From Plotosus lineatus (lineage: Eukaryota > Chordata > Actinopteri > Siluriformes > Plotosidae): a DNA stretch of 64,000 nt. Position numbers and translations under genes: made by a program. Location of the stretch: assembly GCA_024760905.1 (NCBI GenBank), contig CM045729.1, positions 10,703,580-10,767,579 of the forward strand, read 5' to 3'. The notes beneath the pieces are model-generated. The model saw only the letters and a list, made by a program, of their open reading frames with translations. It was not told where the DNA came from and ran no database searches. The stretch's first letter is position 1. Every line of letters starts with the position of its first letter. Below are positions 1 through 11,722 of the stretch, one piece after another.

Positions 1-180
1 AATGCGTCCCATGACATCTGGTGCAGAAGCAACACTGCATTTGATAAAAAGAACATTGTGCCAGCAGTGAGATATGGTGGTGGAAGTGTGATGATATGGA
101 CCTGCTTTGCTGCTTCAGCACCTGGGTGACTTGTCATGATTGATGGAACCATGAATTCTGCTCGCTCCCAAGAAATTCAC
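1..180 (+). mobile_element. Tc1/mariner transposase relic (partial)
   Basis: Forward translation gives fragments with the order typical of Tc1-like transposases: a VPAVRYGGGSVMIW stretch followed by CFAASAPG and IDGTMNSA, the region around the second catalytic aspartate. A stop follows the alanine-rich stretch and homology ends near base 180, so only a decayed middle piece is present. No terminal inverted repeat is visible, and the left side runs off the window. Confidence 0.75.
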
Positions 181-890
181 TGAGAACTCCATTTGGTGTT
201 TACTTGTGTTTTATCTTTGTATAATATTTAGTTTTGCTTGAACTGAAATGGATGACGGTGACAAACGTGCACAAAATGTCAGAAATTGGTCAGGGGGGCA
301 AAAACTCTGGCACAGCACTGTATACGCTGCCATTGAAAAGTCTGGAGCCACCTTCTACTTCAGTTGGAATGAGTAGTTGTGTTCAGACTTTAAAAGAAGA
401 CTGTGGAGCAACAACTGAAAATGTGATTGACCCAAGTGAAGCTCACAGTGTGAACCCGCGTAATGCTGCTGCTCGCGAGCTCAGGCATTCATTCTGCACT
501 TTCACATAGTCAGTGAGTCAACATCATCATTATTAATAAACACATGGTTTATTCATCAGGATTATCAGGGTGTTCAATTCTTCAACAGGAAATTATAGAT
601 TTAAAATAATAAAAATGAAATCATATCATTCTCCTGATGTGCCAAATGTTGATTAATGTCCATGCTCCAACTTTCCGAATTAAACTTGTACTCCGGTGTA
701 GAGGATAATTATATCAAACTACACTGAATAATGAAACGTTCACTGATTGCTTCACTGTAAAAAATTACCTGTAAAAACTCCGGTAACTTGCAGCAGGAGT
801 TTCCAACAACTTACCGTAATGTTACCACAAATTATTATTAATTAGTTACTTATGTAATTTATATTTTGTAGTAAGCGATGTAATTAAGGG
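181..890. other. AT-rich interval, no gene recognised
   Basis: A 91-codon open frame at 234-509 has no recognisable motif, no splice context and no paralogue elsewhere in the window. I treat the interval as non-coding. Confidence 0.4.
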
Positions 891-892
891 GC

Positions 893-1225
893 AGTGGTGG
901 TCAAGTGGTATAAGGCGCCGGATTGCTGATCCAAAGGTTTGGGGTTCGAGTCCCACTCTCCACAAGGTTGTCACTGTCCCCCCCGGTGCAGCGAACTGGG
1001 TTATCAAAGGCCGACCATGTCTCTCACTGTCTATGGTGTGAGGCATGTAAAAGAGTTCGACAAGAGTAGGCTGCAATGCCGTCAGCGTGTTTCCGCCCTG
1101 CGATGGCCTGGCGAGCTGTCCAGGGTGTACTCTGCCCTCGCTCTGAGTTGGCTGGGTTGGGCACCAGCCTCCCCGTGACCCTAATTAGGATGAAGCGGTT
1201 ACAGAAAATGAACTGAACTGATGTT
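893..1225 (+). mobile_element. tRNA-derived SINE with L2-type 3' tail
   Basis: The head carries pol III promoter boxes: an A-box-like TGGTCAAGTGG near 898 and a B box GGTTCGAGTCC near 943. The shared middle block (ACTGGGTTATCAAAGGCC, about 996) follows. The tail (CCTGCGATGGCCTGG onward, about 1097) ends in GATGAAGCGGTT and a short AACTGA repeat, as in SINEs mobilised by L2-clade LINEs. It looks nearly full length. Confidence 0.8.
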
Positions 1226-1284
1226 GTTATTTTTATTGTTATTATCAATTAGTTACTTAAGTAATTTATATTTTGTAGTAAGCG

Positions 1285-1289
1285 ATGTA

Positions 1290-1328
<39 letters not shown>
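1285..1328. repeat. (ATT)n microsatellite
   Basis: Perfect ATT array into which the adjacent Rex3 3' fragment has inserted. Confidence 0.9.
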
Positions 1329-1330
<2 letters not shown>

Positions 1331-1516
1331 TCATCATCATCATCTTCCGCTTAGTCCAGGGTCGGGTCGCGGGGCAGCAACCTAAGCAAAGAGGTCCAGA
1401 CGTCCCTCTCCCGAGCCACTTCCTCCAACTCTCCCGGGGGGAAACCGAGGCGGTCCCAGACAAGCCGAGAGACATAGTCCTTCCAGAGTGTTCTAGGTCG
1501 ACCCCGGGGTCTCTTC
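1329..1516 (-). mobile_element. Rex3 LINE, short 3'-end fragment
   Basis: On the minus strand this matches the last part of the Rex3 coding region and its GATG-rich tail, as found at 11,515-11,720. The CATCATCAT tail faces left. It is a heavily 5'-truncated copy, typical of abortive reverse transcription, sitting inside an ATT array. Confidence 0.85.
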
Positions 1517-1517
1517 C

Positions 1518-1588
<71 letters not shown>

Positions 1589-1695
1589 TAGTTACTTATA
1601 TAATTTATGTTTTGCAGTAAGCAATGTAATTATTATTATTATTATTAGTACTAGTCGTAGTAGTATTAGTAGTAGTAGTCGTAGTAGTAGTATTT
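1517..1695. repeat. Inverted ATT/AAT and related trinucleotide arrays
   Basis: A (TTA)n run passes directly into an (ATA/AAT)n run, which is self-complementary, followed by a second short ATT array and degenerate GTA repeats. Confidence 0.85.
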
Positions 1696-2525
1696 ATTAG
1701 TTACTTATGTCATTTATATTTTCCAGTAAAAAATGATATATTAAAGATGTAAATCCTTTCCTACAGGAATTATGGGAACTCACTCGTAATGGACCACTAT
1801 AATACAGAGTAAAATATTTCCCAGAGTAATAAGACTTTCATTACAGAAATATTTAATATTAATTTCTGTAACATTCCATGTAATATCAAAAATAATGTTT
1901 ATCATAATGGTCAAGAAATTAATAATGATATTATTTATACAGAATGTACAGCAGCATTACTTCATGAGAAAGACATTTATTGTTAATATTACAAAATTAT
2001 CAATTATTTAATGTTACCATCAGTGGTTATTCATTTTTGGGAATATTTTACACAATAATATCAAACAAAGTTCTTGTAAATTAAAAAAATAAACATCTTG
2101 TATGGAACAAAAATTGGAAAATAAATCCTTGAATCAGGAGAAAATTCTGATGAAATTCTGAATTGTGAGACTCAGCAGTCCATTAAAAATAGAATAAATC
2201 ATTCAGCAAGGCTGTTCCTTGTGGGTTTTCTGCCTCCTCCTTTTTTGGACGGGCTTTCAAGTCTTCTTGCTGAACCCTTTTACTGGATCCAGCCTTTCAC
2301 ACAGTTACCGGGTTCAAACAATTATAATATTCATAATGAAGTGATTTATTTAATGTTATGTATTTTAAGATGACTGACAACAAATCTTCTGGAGGCAATA
2401 AATAAGGGTGTTAAATCCATGCACTTACCATGTAACACCACTTCACTGTTTTAGCTCAGAATATAAATATATTTAAATGTATATAACACAGTGCATTGGC
2501 AATAATTGAAATAAATAGGATCTGC
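1696..2525. other. AT-rich non-coding interval
   Basis: No open frame, splice pattern or recognised repeat stands out. Base composition is strongly AT-biased. Confidence 0.4.
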
Positions 2526-2527
2526 TG

Positions 2528-2595
2528 TGCCCTGCGATGGCCTGGCGAGCTGTCCAGGGTGTACCCCGCCCTCGCCCAGATTCGCCTGAATTCGT
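2528..2595 (+). mobile_element. SINE/L2 tail fragment
   Basis: Contains only the CCTGCGATGGCCTGGCGAGC tail module, directly abutting an oppositely oriented SINE. Confidence 0.6.
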
Positions 2596-2597
2596 TC

Positions 2598-2930
2598 ATT
2601 CATTCATTTTCTGAACTGCCTCATATTAATTAGAGTCACGGGGAGGCTGGGGCCCATCTCAGCCATCTCTGGACAGAGTACACCCAGTTCAGAACAGCTC
2701 AGCAGGCCATCACAGGGCAGAACACGCTGATGGTTATAGCCGACTTGTTGCAAAGTTCAGCAATGTTTTTTTTTCTGTCTTTCACCACAGACAGTAGTGG
2801 GAGACATGGCTGGGCTTTGATAACTCAGTTCGCTGCATTGGAGGAAAGTAGTGATAACCTTGTGGTAGTGGGACTTGAACCACTTTTCATGGGATCAGTA
2901 ATCCAGCACCTTACCATATATTCCAGTCTC
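2598..2930 (-). mobile_element. tRNA-derived SINE with L2-type tail
   Basis: Read on the minus strand: tRNA-like head near 2930-2860 (degenerate B box), shared middle block near 2830-2750, then the L2-type tail ending in an ATGAATGA repeat at 2598-2612. It is more decayed than the copy at 893. Confidence 0.7.
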
Positions 2931-2934
2931 TTGA

Positions 2935-3618
2935 AAGCCCAACACTGGCATGATCATTACTTCAACATCAGTCACATCCCATTTTTCAGGGTCCAACTGT
3001 TTCCCCCATGTGAAGGTTTTTCCCCACGAAGATTTAATTATGGGATGTTTTGAGGGGATACAGACAGAAACTATGCATGCAAGCTTATATTCTCTTTTAA
3101 ATCAGACCAGAATGCTTTACTGATCCCGGAGGAAACTGTGTGAAATAATAAATCCAAGATAAAAGTTTAAATAAGAAAAAGTCGTTAAAATTCCGGAAGT
3201 GCCGGAGCAACTGAAACAGACTGCCAGAGAACGCGTGTGCTCTCCGCATGCAGTATCTGGGATATCAGAGAGTTGTTGCACAGACTTGTACTGAGTTCAA
3301 TAATTAGTTCCACTGTGGGGAAAGAGCTGTCCGGGGTACACCCCGAACTCATTCACAGTTGGTTGAGATGGGCGCGACCCTCTCTGAGACTCTATTTAGG
3401 AATAAGTGGTTCAAAGAAAATGAATGAATGAATGGACTGTGGGAACTGTTGACTGATTGGGTTTGTCTACAAAAGATTCAGACGAGAGAAAATCAGTTTT
3501 ACAGTAAACTGCCATAAGAGGAGAAAACAAGTCTTTGCTTCTTAATCCCACTTCCGGTTTCTCCAGAAGATCAAATCCTTCCACCATGGAATATGAAGGG
3601 TGTAATGAACAAGGCTGT

Positions 3619-3698
<80 letters not shown>

Positions 3699-5335
3699 GA
3701 GGTATGTTTCAGTCACGAGCAGCACATCATTATTTTGTCCTGCTCAGAGTCATCTCAACTCTACATGCCAACTCTAACGAGCCTAGAAATCTTTAAATCG
3801 TGTCATGTGATGCACAGATATATAATTCTGTACATTTATAGTTCAGCTTTTTCCATTTTGACATTTTAATGCTGTTTATTAAAAGGAAATATAGATAGAC
3901 ATAAAATTCTTCTTCTGGTTGTTGATGGTTAATTTTCTGTGTTTGAAATGAAATGACATAAATAAGATCTGTGCTGAAGTTATGAATATCACTGAATAGC
4001 ACACAAGATAGTACAATACATGATTATTTTATTCTGCTACATGAGAACACAGGAAAACAAACTATAATCATTTTAATTATTTATTTTTACCTTTCGAAAT
4101 GGCATTTTTGAAACTCGTCTAAAGTTAAAATGCTTTTATTATCTTTAAAAACATGAAGTCGATATTGTGTAGATTTGCTTGTATTTGTTCGGATGGTGTT
4201 TTGTTACATTTCCAGAAGAACATTCAGGGTTTTATATGACATATTGAGTGAAGAATTATCTTGAGTTTATAGAATGGATATGCTCTACTGTCACAAAATT
4301 TTGAACCAATCAGATCTCACAATTGATGTTTATTATATATTCAAAACATTTTTGTCATAAAAAGGCAACTAGTGGGCTACTTTTATTTTATTATTAAGGC
4401 TGAACAAGTACAAAAAATCCATAATATTCTAAATAGAACTTACTGCTTATGACAGGGTTCAAGGTTTGAGTCAGGCTTTACTCTCAAAACCATCATTTTA
4501 TTTACAACAGTATAATTTCGTCAGGATTCCATTTCTGAAAAGAGAAATGCAACATCTGGAACTAGTTGGGAGATCCGAGCTGGAACTAGTTGGGAGATTC
4601 AAAAGGAGCGTTTGTGGAATTTGAGTAAATCTGTAGCATTAATATTCCTAATATTTATAGTTATGAAGTTTGACTGCACTTGAAACTTTGTTGTAATGAT
4701 AAAAAGCACAAAACAGGAATTACTTGACACTTAAGTTCTCAACAAAATCTTCATTTATCTGAACAAAGATCTCATGATTATATTTAGTACGTCGACTGAA
4801 ACAATGAAAAAGCAACAAAGGAAACACAAAACACCTTAAAACCTCTAAATTTCCCGAGAAAAAATAAATATGTAAAATTTTATGTTCAAAAATAACACTT
4901 GTTTTTGAGCATTACAATCAACAAAATAATGTAATCACCACATCGAAGTATTTTGGGATTCATTTTTAAACAGTGTGGCCAAAATTGCCTGACTAATTAA
5001 TCCCAAACTTTCTATTTTCTATAAAAACCAACAAAATCAGAACTATTAAAATGAAATCAGTTCCACTCGAACTTGATCATAAATTGAGCTGCTGTAAATT
5101 AAGCAACAGCACCAGGATATTTATCAACGTTTATGCAAATATGAAGATCCTACTGTTGAAAATAAAAGGAAGTGCTGTTTTTTTGTTTTTGTTTTTAGCA
5201 TGACGAGAAAATGATGAATGAGTTTGTTTCAAAAAATACAGATTCTGAGCATCTGATGATAAAACCTGCAGAGTTGGAAACTGAATTGCTCAAATACAGA
5301 TGATCGTGTATCAGCAGATTATTTTCAGCTCCAAG
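2935..5335. other. Intergenic interval with SINE-tail fragment and (GT)n
   Basis: Holds an L2-tail SINE fragment at about 3315-3435 (+), a long (GT)n microsatellite at 3619-3695, and otherwise AT-rich sequence. No coding exon was recognised. The long Cys-Val and Thr-His open frames here are translations of the microsatellite. Confidence 0.5.
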
Positions 5336-5339
5336 AAAA

Positions 5340-5690
5340 ACACCCCGTGGAGGTGAGTCATGATGTGAGTGGTGTGAGCTCGATTTTATAACTTGTAAGG
5401 AACCGCAACTGAACTGTCATCGGGGTCCAATTGCAGTCCCTTGTCCCCGTGTCTTTTTCACGCGTGCCGCGTTCCGGATTAATCACGTGACTATCGTCAC
5501 CTGTCATCCCGAGACTGAAGGAACGTGACCGTCGCGCCGGTTATTGTGTCCAGAGCAGTGATGATGTGAAATGGCTCAGGGAATCCGGGACCCGTCGCGC
5601 CTCGCTCACACCGGAAACAGCTGAAGTTGCGGCGGGAGCTCGAGGATGGAGCACGCGGCGGATGTGACTAAATGTGATATCATACACATT
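5340..5690. promoter_or_regulatory. CpG-rich promoter-like patch
   Basis: This is the only GC- and CpG-dense stretch in an AT-rich 4-kb neighbourhood. It contains many CG dinucleotides, a CACGTG E-box (about 5485), an ACCGGAAAC ETS-like site (about 5611) and an early ATG in good context (about 5571) with a short open frame. It resembles an unmethylated vertebrate promoter, but no downstream gene could be followed on either strand. Confidence 0.35.
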
Positions 5691-6154
5691 TCTGAATGAA
5701 AGCTGCATATATGTTTATAATTTGCAGTTTTAAATAAATACCCACCATGTATTTAACACAATAACAAGAAGTGTTTCAGCAGTAAGCAGGCGATAGAGAT
5801 ATAAACAATGAAAAACATGAAAATCTCTTCTCTACTCCAGATACACAATAAACAAGACAATAAGAATAAATTATCTTGAATAAATGGAGATCTGTTCCAA
5901 ATTTAACTTCTGGACTGTTTATAAATGAAATACGAGCAGAGTATCTGGAGATTGAAATGTGTGTGTATCTGCGAGATAAATTATGACAGTACACTGCAGA
6001 TTATATTCAAATTTCGAGATTTCCTGTTTATTTATATCCTTTCATTTTCAGAGCAATAAAAGAAGACAAAGTGTAGTGGAGTCTCAAAGCAAGACTTATC
6101 GGGCGTGTTAAGGTTCAGGTCTACAATGTAGCGGATGCGCTGCTTCGGTGGACC

Positions 6155-6257
6155 TGAGCCGCATGAAGTCCGCATTCTCCAACGTGTCAAGCAGAGGCTG
6201 AGCCACGCCTGCCTGATTCTTCTTCGCCACCAGATGCATCACGTTATACCTACAGCC
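6155..6257 (-). pseudogene. Fragment resembling ANKLE2 (ankyrin-repeat/LEM protein)
   Basis: Minus-strand translation contains [17 protein letters not shown] and [12 protein letters not shown] in one frame. From memory these resemble the segment of ANKLE2 (a nuclear-envelope ankyrin/LEM protein needed for envelope reassembly) that precedes its ankyrin repeats. Similarity stops abruptly after MRL, and several otherwise conserved positions look changed. It directly abuts a Rex3 fragment. This is about 100 bp of a gene or retrocopy, not a working gene. The assignment is from memory only. Confidence 0.4.
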
Positions 6258-6742
6258 CTCCTGCAGCACGGTGGGGTTTCGTTGTTGGACATCTGTGCTC
6301 GTCACGGTTTGTCCATCACGAACACCATGTTTGAACAGAAGGGTGTCTCTCAGTGCACCAGGAACCAGGACACCCTAGATCGACATTGTATTCGTGTCAC
6401 CGGACTTGTGGCCACATGTTCTGGACACTCGGGTGAAGAAGGGAGTTGAGCTGTCAACCGATCACCACCTGGCAGTGAGAGGGCTCCGATGGCAAGGGAG
6501 GATGCCCTCCAGACCCGGCAGGCTCAAGAATGTAATTATGGTCTTCTGGGAACGTTCGGCGGAGTCTCTTGTCAGAGGCAGAGGGGCCTTTAATTCCCAC
6601 CTCTGGCAGAGCAACAACCACGTCCCGAAAAAAGCGGGTGACATGGAATCTGAGTGGGCCGTGGTTCAGGCCTCCATTACTGACGAGGCAGCCCATAGCT
6701 GTGGCCGGAAGGTCATCGGTGCCTGTTGTGGCGGTAAACAAT
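6258..6742 (+). mobile_element. Rex3 LINE internal fragment
   Basis: Two overlapping frames match the endonuclease/linker region of the Rex3 copy at 9,275-9,740: GVSLLD.CARH, ITNTMFE.KGV, LSTDHHL and MESEWA.V.ASI are all recognisable. A frame change lies near 6395 and the fragment is truncated at both ends. Confidence 0.8.
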
Positions 6743-6829
6743 AACAGAAGGCAGACCCTGATCCAAATATCTTTGATCTGGGAAATAGAAACATAAATCC
6801 AATCAACACAAAGTCCAACGTCAAAAATC

Positions 6830-8130
6830 CAAAGTCAACACAGAGGCTCTAATGCAGAAGAAAACTGAATTTCAACGAAAGCGAGAGAACCGCTTCGAAG
6901 CACGACCAAGGGAAGAAATAGAGGAGATGACTCATGAACTCACAGAAGTCATCAAAACGTGTGCACTGGAAACAGCGGGGGGAAACCGCAACGGAAGCAA
7001 TGAGAGATTGAAACCTACAACAAAAGAATGACTGAGGAAAAGAAGGAAGATGGCAAGCTATGACCAAGACGCCCGTATGAAAATTGAGTACTGCGAACTG
7101 GGCAAGACTATCAGGGAGAAAATGGGGGAAGATCTCGGAGAATACAATACCATGGAAGTGCAAGAAGAAGATGGAACCATCACCACCAACAGGGAAAGAA
7201 TCGTGGAGAGGTGTTCAGAGTTCGATGACAACCTATACAAGAGACGGCCAGTAACATCATGCAAACCCAGGCGAAAGAAGTACCACCTATCCTCGACAGT
7301 GAAACTGAAAAGGCGATGAAAAGTATGTAAAACAACAAAGCACCCGGAGAATATCAGATCTTGATGGAAATGCTGACAGCGGGAGGAGATATCGTTCGCG
7401 GAAAGCTGAGAGTATTATTCAACTTCTTCTTCTTCTCTTTCGGCTTTTTCCCTTTCTCGGGAGTCGCCACAGCGAATCATCTGATTCGCACATTTGATTT
7501 GGCATAGCTTTTTTTTACGTCGGATGCCCTTCCTGTCACAACCCTTTAGCAAGGGACAGAAACACGCCAACGGCTCTGCAGCCTACTCTTTACGAAAGTC
7601 AGCAATGGTTCTTTTACATGCCTCTCACCATAGACAGTGACAGACATGGCCCGCCTTTGATAACCCAGTTAGCTGCACTGGGGGCTGAGAGTATTATTCA
7701 ACAAAGTGCTGAAAAAAGAACAGGTACCGAAGGAGTGGAAGAACGCCATCATCACCCTCATCTTCAAAAAATGGAACAGGAAAGACCTAGCAGACTACAG
7801 ACCGATCAGTTTGCTCTCCGAAGTCTATAAACTCTTCATCAAGATCTTGAAAAACAGGCTGAGCGGAAATCTGAGTGAACACCAACCACCAGAACAAGCC
7901 GCATACCGACGAGGACACGCCACGATTTTGACCACCGGCAAACAGTAACACAAAGACTCGAGAAGACCAACGAATACAACGTACCCATATACATGGCATC
8001 TGTGGACTATGAAAAGGCCTTTGATTCAATCCAACACATGGCAGTCTTCAAAGCGCTAAATTTGCATGGTATTGAGTGTCAATACATCAACATCATCAAT
8101 TAAATATATGAGCGAGGAAGAGCGCAGAGT
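6830..8130 (+). mobile_element. Decayed APE-type LINE (reverse transcriptase), interrupted by a SINE
   Basis: Remnants in order: a pre-RT linker (EDGTITTNRERI, about 7170), NNKAPGEYQI (about 7330), then after a SINE insertion [16 protein letters not shown] (about 7725), [14 protein letters not shown] and the motif A region VDYEKAFDSIQ (about 8003). Several stops and frame changes make it inactive. It belongs to the apurinic-endonuclease non-LTR group and differs from Rex3 and from the RTE at 17 kb. The element is lost after about 8130. Confidence 0.7.
7424..7683 (-). mobile_element. SINE with RTE-type tail, flanked by 19-bp TSD
   Basis: The insertion splits the LINE above. The same 19 bases occur at 7405-7423 and 7684-7702. 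On the minus strand the order is shared SINE middle block, a piece matching the RTE 5' region (GGGCATCCGACGTAAAA), and the RTE 3' end (TCGCTGTGGCGA through GCCGAAAG) with a GAA-repeat tail. The tRNA head is missing, so it is 5'-truncated. Confidence 0.9.
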
Positions 8131-8395
8131 GAGAACTGAACCAGCAGTGGCGCGACAGGCTGAGTGAAGAAAGCCAATCACACTGAATGTCCAAGTATTC
8201 AGCATTACGTTTATCCTCCAGGATTGTACCGATCAATTCTTCAAACCATTCAATAAATCCGTCATAAGCAATGTGACAACATGATTATACAGATGTGTCA
8301 TCGTCCATGTATGAAGCTAAACACCAAGCAACAGTTCTGCACACCAAACTCAATCAGAGGCCACGAGCTTCCCGACAGCTCATAAATAGAAAACC
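8131..8395. other. Short interval without recognised gene
   Basis: Contains no recognised repeat or exon. It ends in the TSD of the following Rex3. Confidence 0.4.
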
Positions 8396-8405
8396 ATGGG
8401 TGGCA

Positions 8406-11400
8406 CCCCTCCTTGAATCGCCACCTTATCGTGGTTTGCGTGACCTAATGATCCTAGGGCAAATGCCCCTGGTAGGGTCACCCAAGGCAAACAGGTCCGG
8501 GGTGAAAGTCCAGACAAAGTGCGATTCAAAACAAACCCCTAAGACACGAGACAACACAGGAATCAGTCTCCCTTGCCCAGACGCGGGTCACCAGGGTTCC
8601 CTCTTGGAGCCAGGCCCAGGGGAGGGGCTCGAAGGCGAGCGCCTGGTGGTCGGGCTTATGCCCATGGAGCCTGGCCGGGCCCAGCCCGAAAAGGAGATAT
8701 GGGTCCGCCCTCCCATGGACCCACCACCCGTGGGAGGAGTTTTAGGGGTCGGGTGCAGTGTGAGTTTGGTGGCAGCCAAAGGCATGGGTTCTGTCGGACT
8801 GATCCTCGGCTACTTACTCTGACCTTCGGGACATGGAATGTCACCTCTCTGGCGGGAAAGGAGCCTGATTTGGTGCGTGAGGTGGGGAGATACCGACTCA
8901 CCTCAACGCATAGCTTGGGCTCTGGAACCATCCATCTCGAAAGAGGCTGGACCTTCTTCTATTCTGGAGTTGCTCATGGGGAGAGGCGGCGAGCAGGTGT
9001 GGGTATTCTTGTTGCCCCGGTCTTGGTGCCCAAATGTTGGGGTTCTCCCCGGTTGACAAAAGGGTAGCTTCCCTCCGTCTTCGGGTGGGGGGATGTGTCC
9101 TGACTGTTATTTGTGCTTATGCACCAAATGACAGTTCAGAGTACCCACCCTTTTTGGAGTCTTTGGGGGGGGGTGTTGGAGAGTTGTCTTTGGAGACTTC
9201 AACGCCCATGTGGGCAACGATAGTGTGACCTGGAAGGGTGTGATCGGTAGGTACGGCTTCTCCAGTCTGAATCCGAATGGTGTGTCATTGTTGGACTTCT
9301 GTGCTCGTCATAGTTTGTCTATCACGAACACCATGTTCGAACATAAGGGTGTCCATAAGTGCACTTGGCACCAGGACACCCTAGGTCGCAGTTTGATGAT
9401 TGAATTTGTAGTCGTGTCATCGGACTTGCGACCATATGTTCTGGACACTCGGGTGAAGAGAGGAGCTGAGCTGTCTACCGATCACTACCTGGTGGTGAGT
9501 TGGCTTCGGTGGTGTGGGAGGTTGCCTTCCAGACCTGGCAGGCCCAAGCGTGTAATCAGGGTCTGCTGGGAACGTTTGGCGGAGCCCCCTGTCCGAGAGG
9601 CCTATAACTCCCACCTCCGGCAGAGCTACAACCACGTTCCGGAGGAGGCGGGGGACATGGAATCCAAATGGGCCATGTTTCATGCCTCCATTGCTGAGGC
9701 GGCAGCCCATAGCTGTGGCCCTAAGGTCGTCGGTGCTAGTCGTGGCGGTAATCCCCGAACCCGGTGGTGGACACCTGCGGTGAAGGGGGCCGTCCAGCTG
9801 AAGAAGGAGGCCTATCGGGTTTTGTTAGCCTGTGGGATTCCTGAGGCAGCAAACGGGTACCGGCAGGCCAAACGTGCTGCAGCCGAGGCTGTCGCAGATG
9901 CAAAATCTCGGGTGTGGGAGGAGTTCGGTGAGGGCCTGGAGAGTGATTATCGGTTGGCCTCAAAAAGGTTCTGGGCCACCATCCGACGCCTCAGGAGGGG
10001 GAAGCAGTTCTTCACAGACACTGTTTACGGTGGAGGTGGAGAGCTGCTTACCTTGACTGGGGATGTTGTTGAGAGGTGGAGGGAATACTTTGAGGACCTT
10101 CTCAATCCCACCAACATGCCCTCCGTGGAAGAGGAAGACCCTGGGGGTTCGGGTGAGAGTCCGCCCATCACTGGAGTGGAGGTCACTGAGGTTGTCAAAA
10201 AGCTCCTCGGTGGTCGAGCTCCGGGGTTGGACGAGATCCGCCCGGAATATCTCAGGGCTCTGGATGTTGTCGGACTGTCTTGGTTGACACGTCTCTGCAA
10301 CATCGCGTGGTCATCGGGGGCTGTACCTCTAGATTGGCAAACTGGGGTGGTGGTCCCAATTTTTAAGAAGGGGGACCGGAGGGTGTGTTCCAATTATCGG
10401 GGAATTACAGTCCTCAGCCTACTTGGGAAAGTCTATGCAGGGGTACTAGAGAGGAGGATCCGACCGATAGTCGAACCTCGGATTCAGGAGGAACAATGTG
10501 GTTTTCGGCCTGGCCGCAGCACTCTTGACCAACTCTATACGCTCCACAGGATTCTGGAGGGGGCATGGGAGTTTGCCCAATCTGTCCACATGTGCTTTGT
10601 GGATTTGGAGAAGGCTTTCGACCGTGTCCCTCGAAAGATCTTGTGGGGCGTGCTCCGAGAATACGGCGTTCCGGATCCGTTGCTACAAGCTATTCGGTCG
10701 CTGTCTCACCGGAGCCAGAGTTTGGTCCGTATTGGTAACAGCAGGTCGGATTCGTTTCCAGTGGGAGTTGGAGTCCGCCAAGGCTGTCCTTTGTCACCGA
10801 TTCTGTTCATAATTTTTATAGACAGAATTTCTAGGCGCAGTCGAGGCGATGAGGGGTTCTGGTTTGGTGGCCATCGGATATCGTCTCTGCTTTTTGTGGA
10901 TGATGTTGTCCTTTTGGCTTTATCAAGTCGGGCCCTCCAGCTCTCATTGGAGCGATTCGCAGCTGAGTGCGAAGCAGCCGGGATGAAGATCAGTAGCTCC
11001 AAGTCCGAGGCCATGGTTCTCAGTCGGACAATGGTGGAATGCACCCTCCGGGTCGGGAATATGGTCCTGCCCCAAGTGGAGGAGTTTAAGTATCTTGGGG
11101 TCTTGTTTATGAGTGAGGGAAGGATGGAGCGAGAGATCGACAGACGGATCGCTGCAGCCTCTGCTGTTAAGCGGTGCCTGTACCGGTCTGTCGTGGTGAA
11201 AAAGGAGCTGAGCCACAAGGCGAAGCTCTCAATGAACCAGTCGATCTACGTTCCAACCCTCACCTATGGTCACGAGCTTTGGGTAATGACCGAAAGAACA
11301 AGATCACGGATACAAGCGGCTGAAATGAGCTTCCTTCGCCGGGTGGCGGGGTTCTCCCTTAGAGATAGGGTGAGAAGCTCCGCCATCCGGAGAGAGCTTG

Positions 11401-11722
11401 GAGGTGATCCGCTGCTCCTCCGCATTGAGAGGGGCCAGTTGAGGCGGCTCGGGCATCTGGTCAGAATGCCCCCCGGACACCTCCCTGGTGTGGTGTTTCG
11501 GGCATGTCCAACCGGGAAGCGACCCCGGGGTCGACCTAGAACACGCTGGAGGGACTATGTCTCTTGGCTTGTCTGGGACTGCCTCGGTGTCCCCCCGGGA
11601 GAGTTGGAGGAAGTAGCTCGGGAGAGGGATGTCTGGACCTCTTTGCTAAGGTTGCTGCCCCCGCGACCCGACCCTGGACTAAGCGGAAGAAGATGAAGAT
11701 GATGATGATGATGATAATGATG
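8406..11722 (+). mobile_element. Full-length Rex3 (RTE-clade LINE)
   Basis: The element is bounded by a direct repeat (ATGGGTGGCA at 8396-8405 and 11723-11732; the first bases also fit the tail). It ends in GAT/GATG repeats, a Rex3 hallmark. The RT region contains sequences close to the published Rex3 primer sites (around 10,335 and 10,790). The 5' region is upright, unlike the copy at 57-60 kb. Frames upstream of 9,180 are broken (changes near 9,020 and in the G run at about 9,165), so it is probably immobile despite a long RT frame. Confidence 0.9.
9210..11696 (+). CDS. Rex3 endonuclease (C-terminal part) and reverse transcriptase
   Basis: An uninterrupted 828-codon frame. It starts inside the APE endonuclease (the GDFNAHVGN active-site segment lies just upstream in the same frame), continues with the endonuclease C-terminus (STDHYLV, histidine conserved) and a linker. 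The RT follows: NNN-free [28 protein letters not shown], motif [23 protein letters not shown], and motif C at 10,893-10,904. Motif C reads FVDD here, against FADD in the sister copy. The C-terminus carries [10 protein letters not shown]. The product would nick DNA and prime reverse transcription at the nick. No in-frame start exists at the true N-terminus, so the methionine at 9210 is only the first available one. Confidence 0.85.
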   Translation: MGNDSVTWKGVIGRYGFSSLNPNGVSLLDFCARHSLSITNTMFEHKGVHKCTWHQDTLGRSLMIEFVVVSSDLRPYVLDTRVKRGAELSTDHYLVVSWLRWCGRLPSRPGRPKRVIRVCWERLAEPPVREAYNSHLRQSYNHVPEEAGDMESKWAMFHASIAEAAAHSCGPKVVGASRGGNPRTRWWTPAVKGAVQLKKEAYRVLLACGIPEAANGYRQAKRAAAEAVADAKSRVWEEFGEGLESDYRLASKRFWATIRRLRRGKQFFTDTVYGGGGELLTLTGDVVERWREYFEDLLNPTNMPSVEEEDPGGSGESPPITGVEVTEVVKKLLGGRAPGLDEIRPEYLRALDVVGLSWLTRLCNIAWSSGAVPLDWQTGVVVPIFKKGDRRVCSNYRGITVLSLLGKVYAGVLERRIRPIVEPRIQEEQCGFRPGRSTLDQLYTLHRILEGAWEFAQSVHMCFVDLEKAFDRVPRKILWGVLREYGVPDPLLQAIRSLSHRSQSLVRIGNSRSDSFPVGVGVRQGCPLSPILFIIFIDRISRRSRGDEGFWFGGHRISSLLFVDDVVLLALSSRALQLSLERFAAECEAAGMKISSSKSEAMVLSRTMVECTLRVGNMVLPQVEEFKYLGVLFMSEGRMEREIDRRIAAASAVKRCLYRSVVVKKELSHKAKLSMNQSIYVPTLTYGHELWVMTERTRSRIQAAEMSFLRRVAGFSLRDRVRSSAIRRELGGDPLLLRIERGQLRRLGHLVRMPPGHLPGVVFRACPTGKRPRGRPRTRWRDYVSWLVWDCLGVPPGELEEVARERDVWTSLLRLLPPRPDPGLSGRR

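Noticed and set aside
905..960. Possible tRNA gene
   Set aside because: A and B boxes are present, but the sequence recurs as the head of a SINE and does not form a convincing cloverleaf. The same holds for 13,424 and 16,812.
3593..3869. Open frames rich in Cys-Val or Thr-His repeats
   Set aside because: They are translations of a (GT)n microsatellite. The same applies at 30,389-30,664, 43,980-44,125 and 55,953-56,141.
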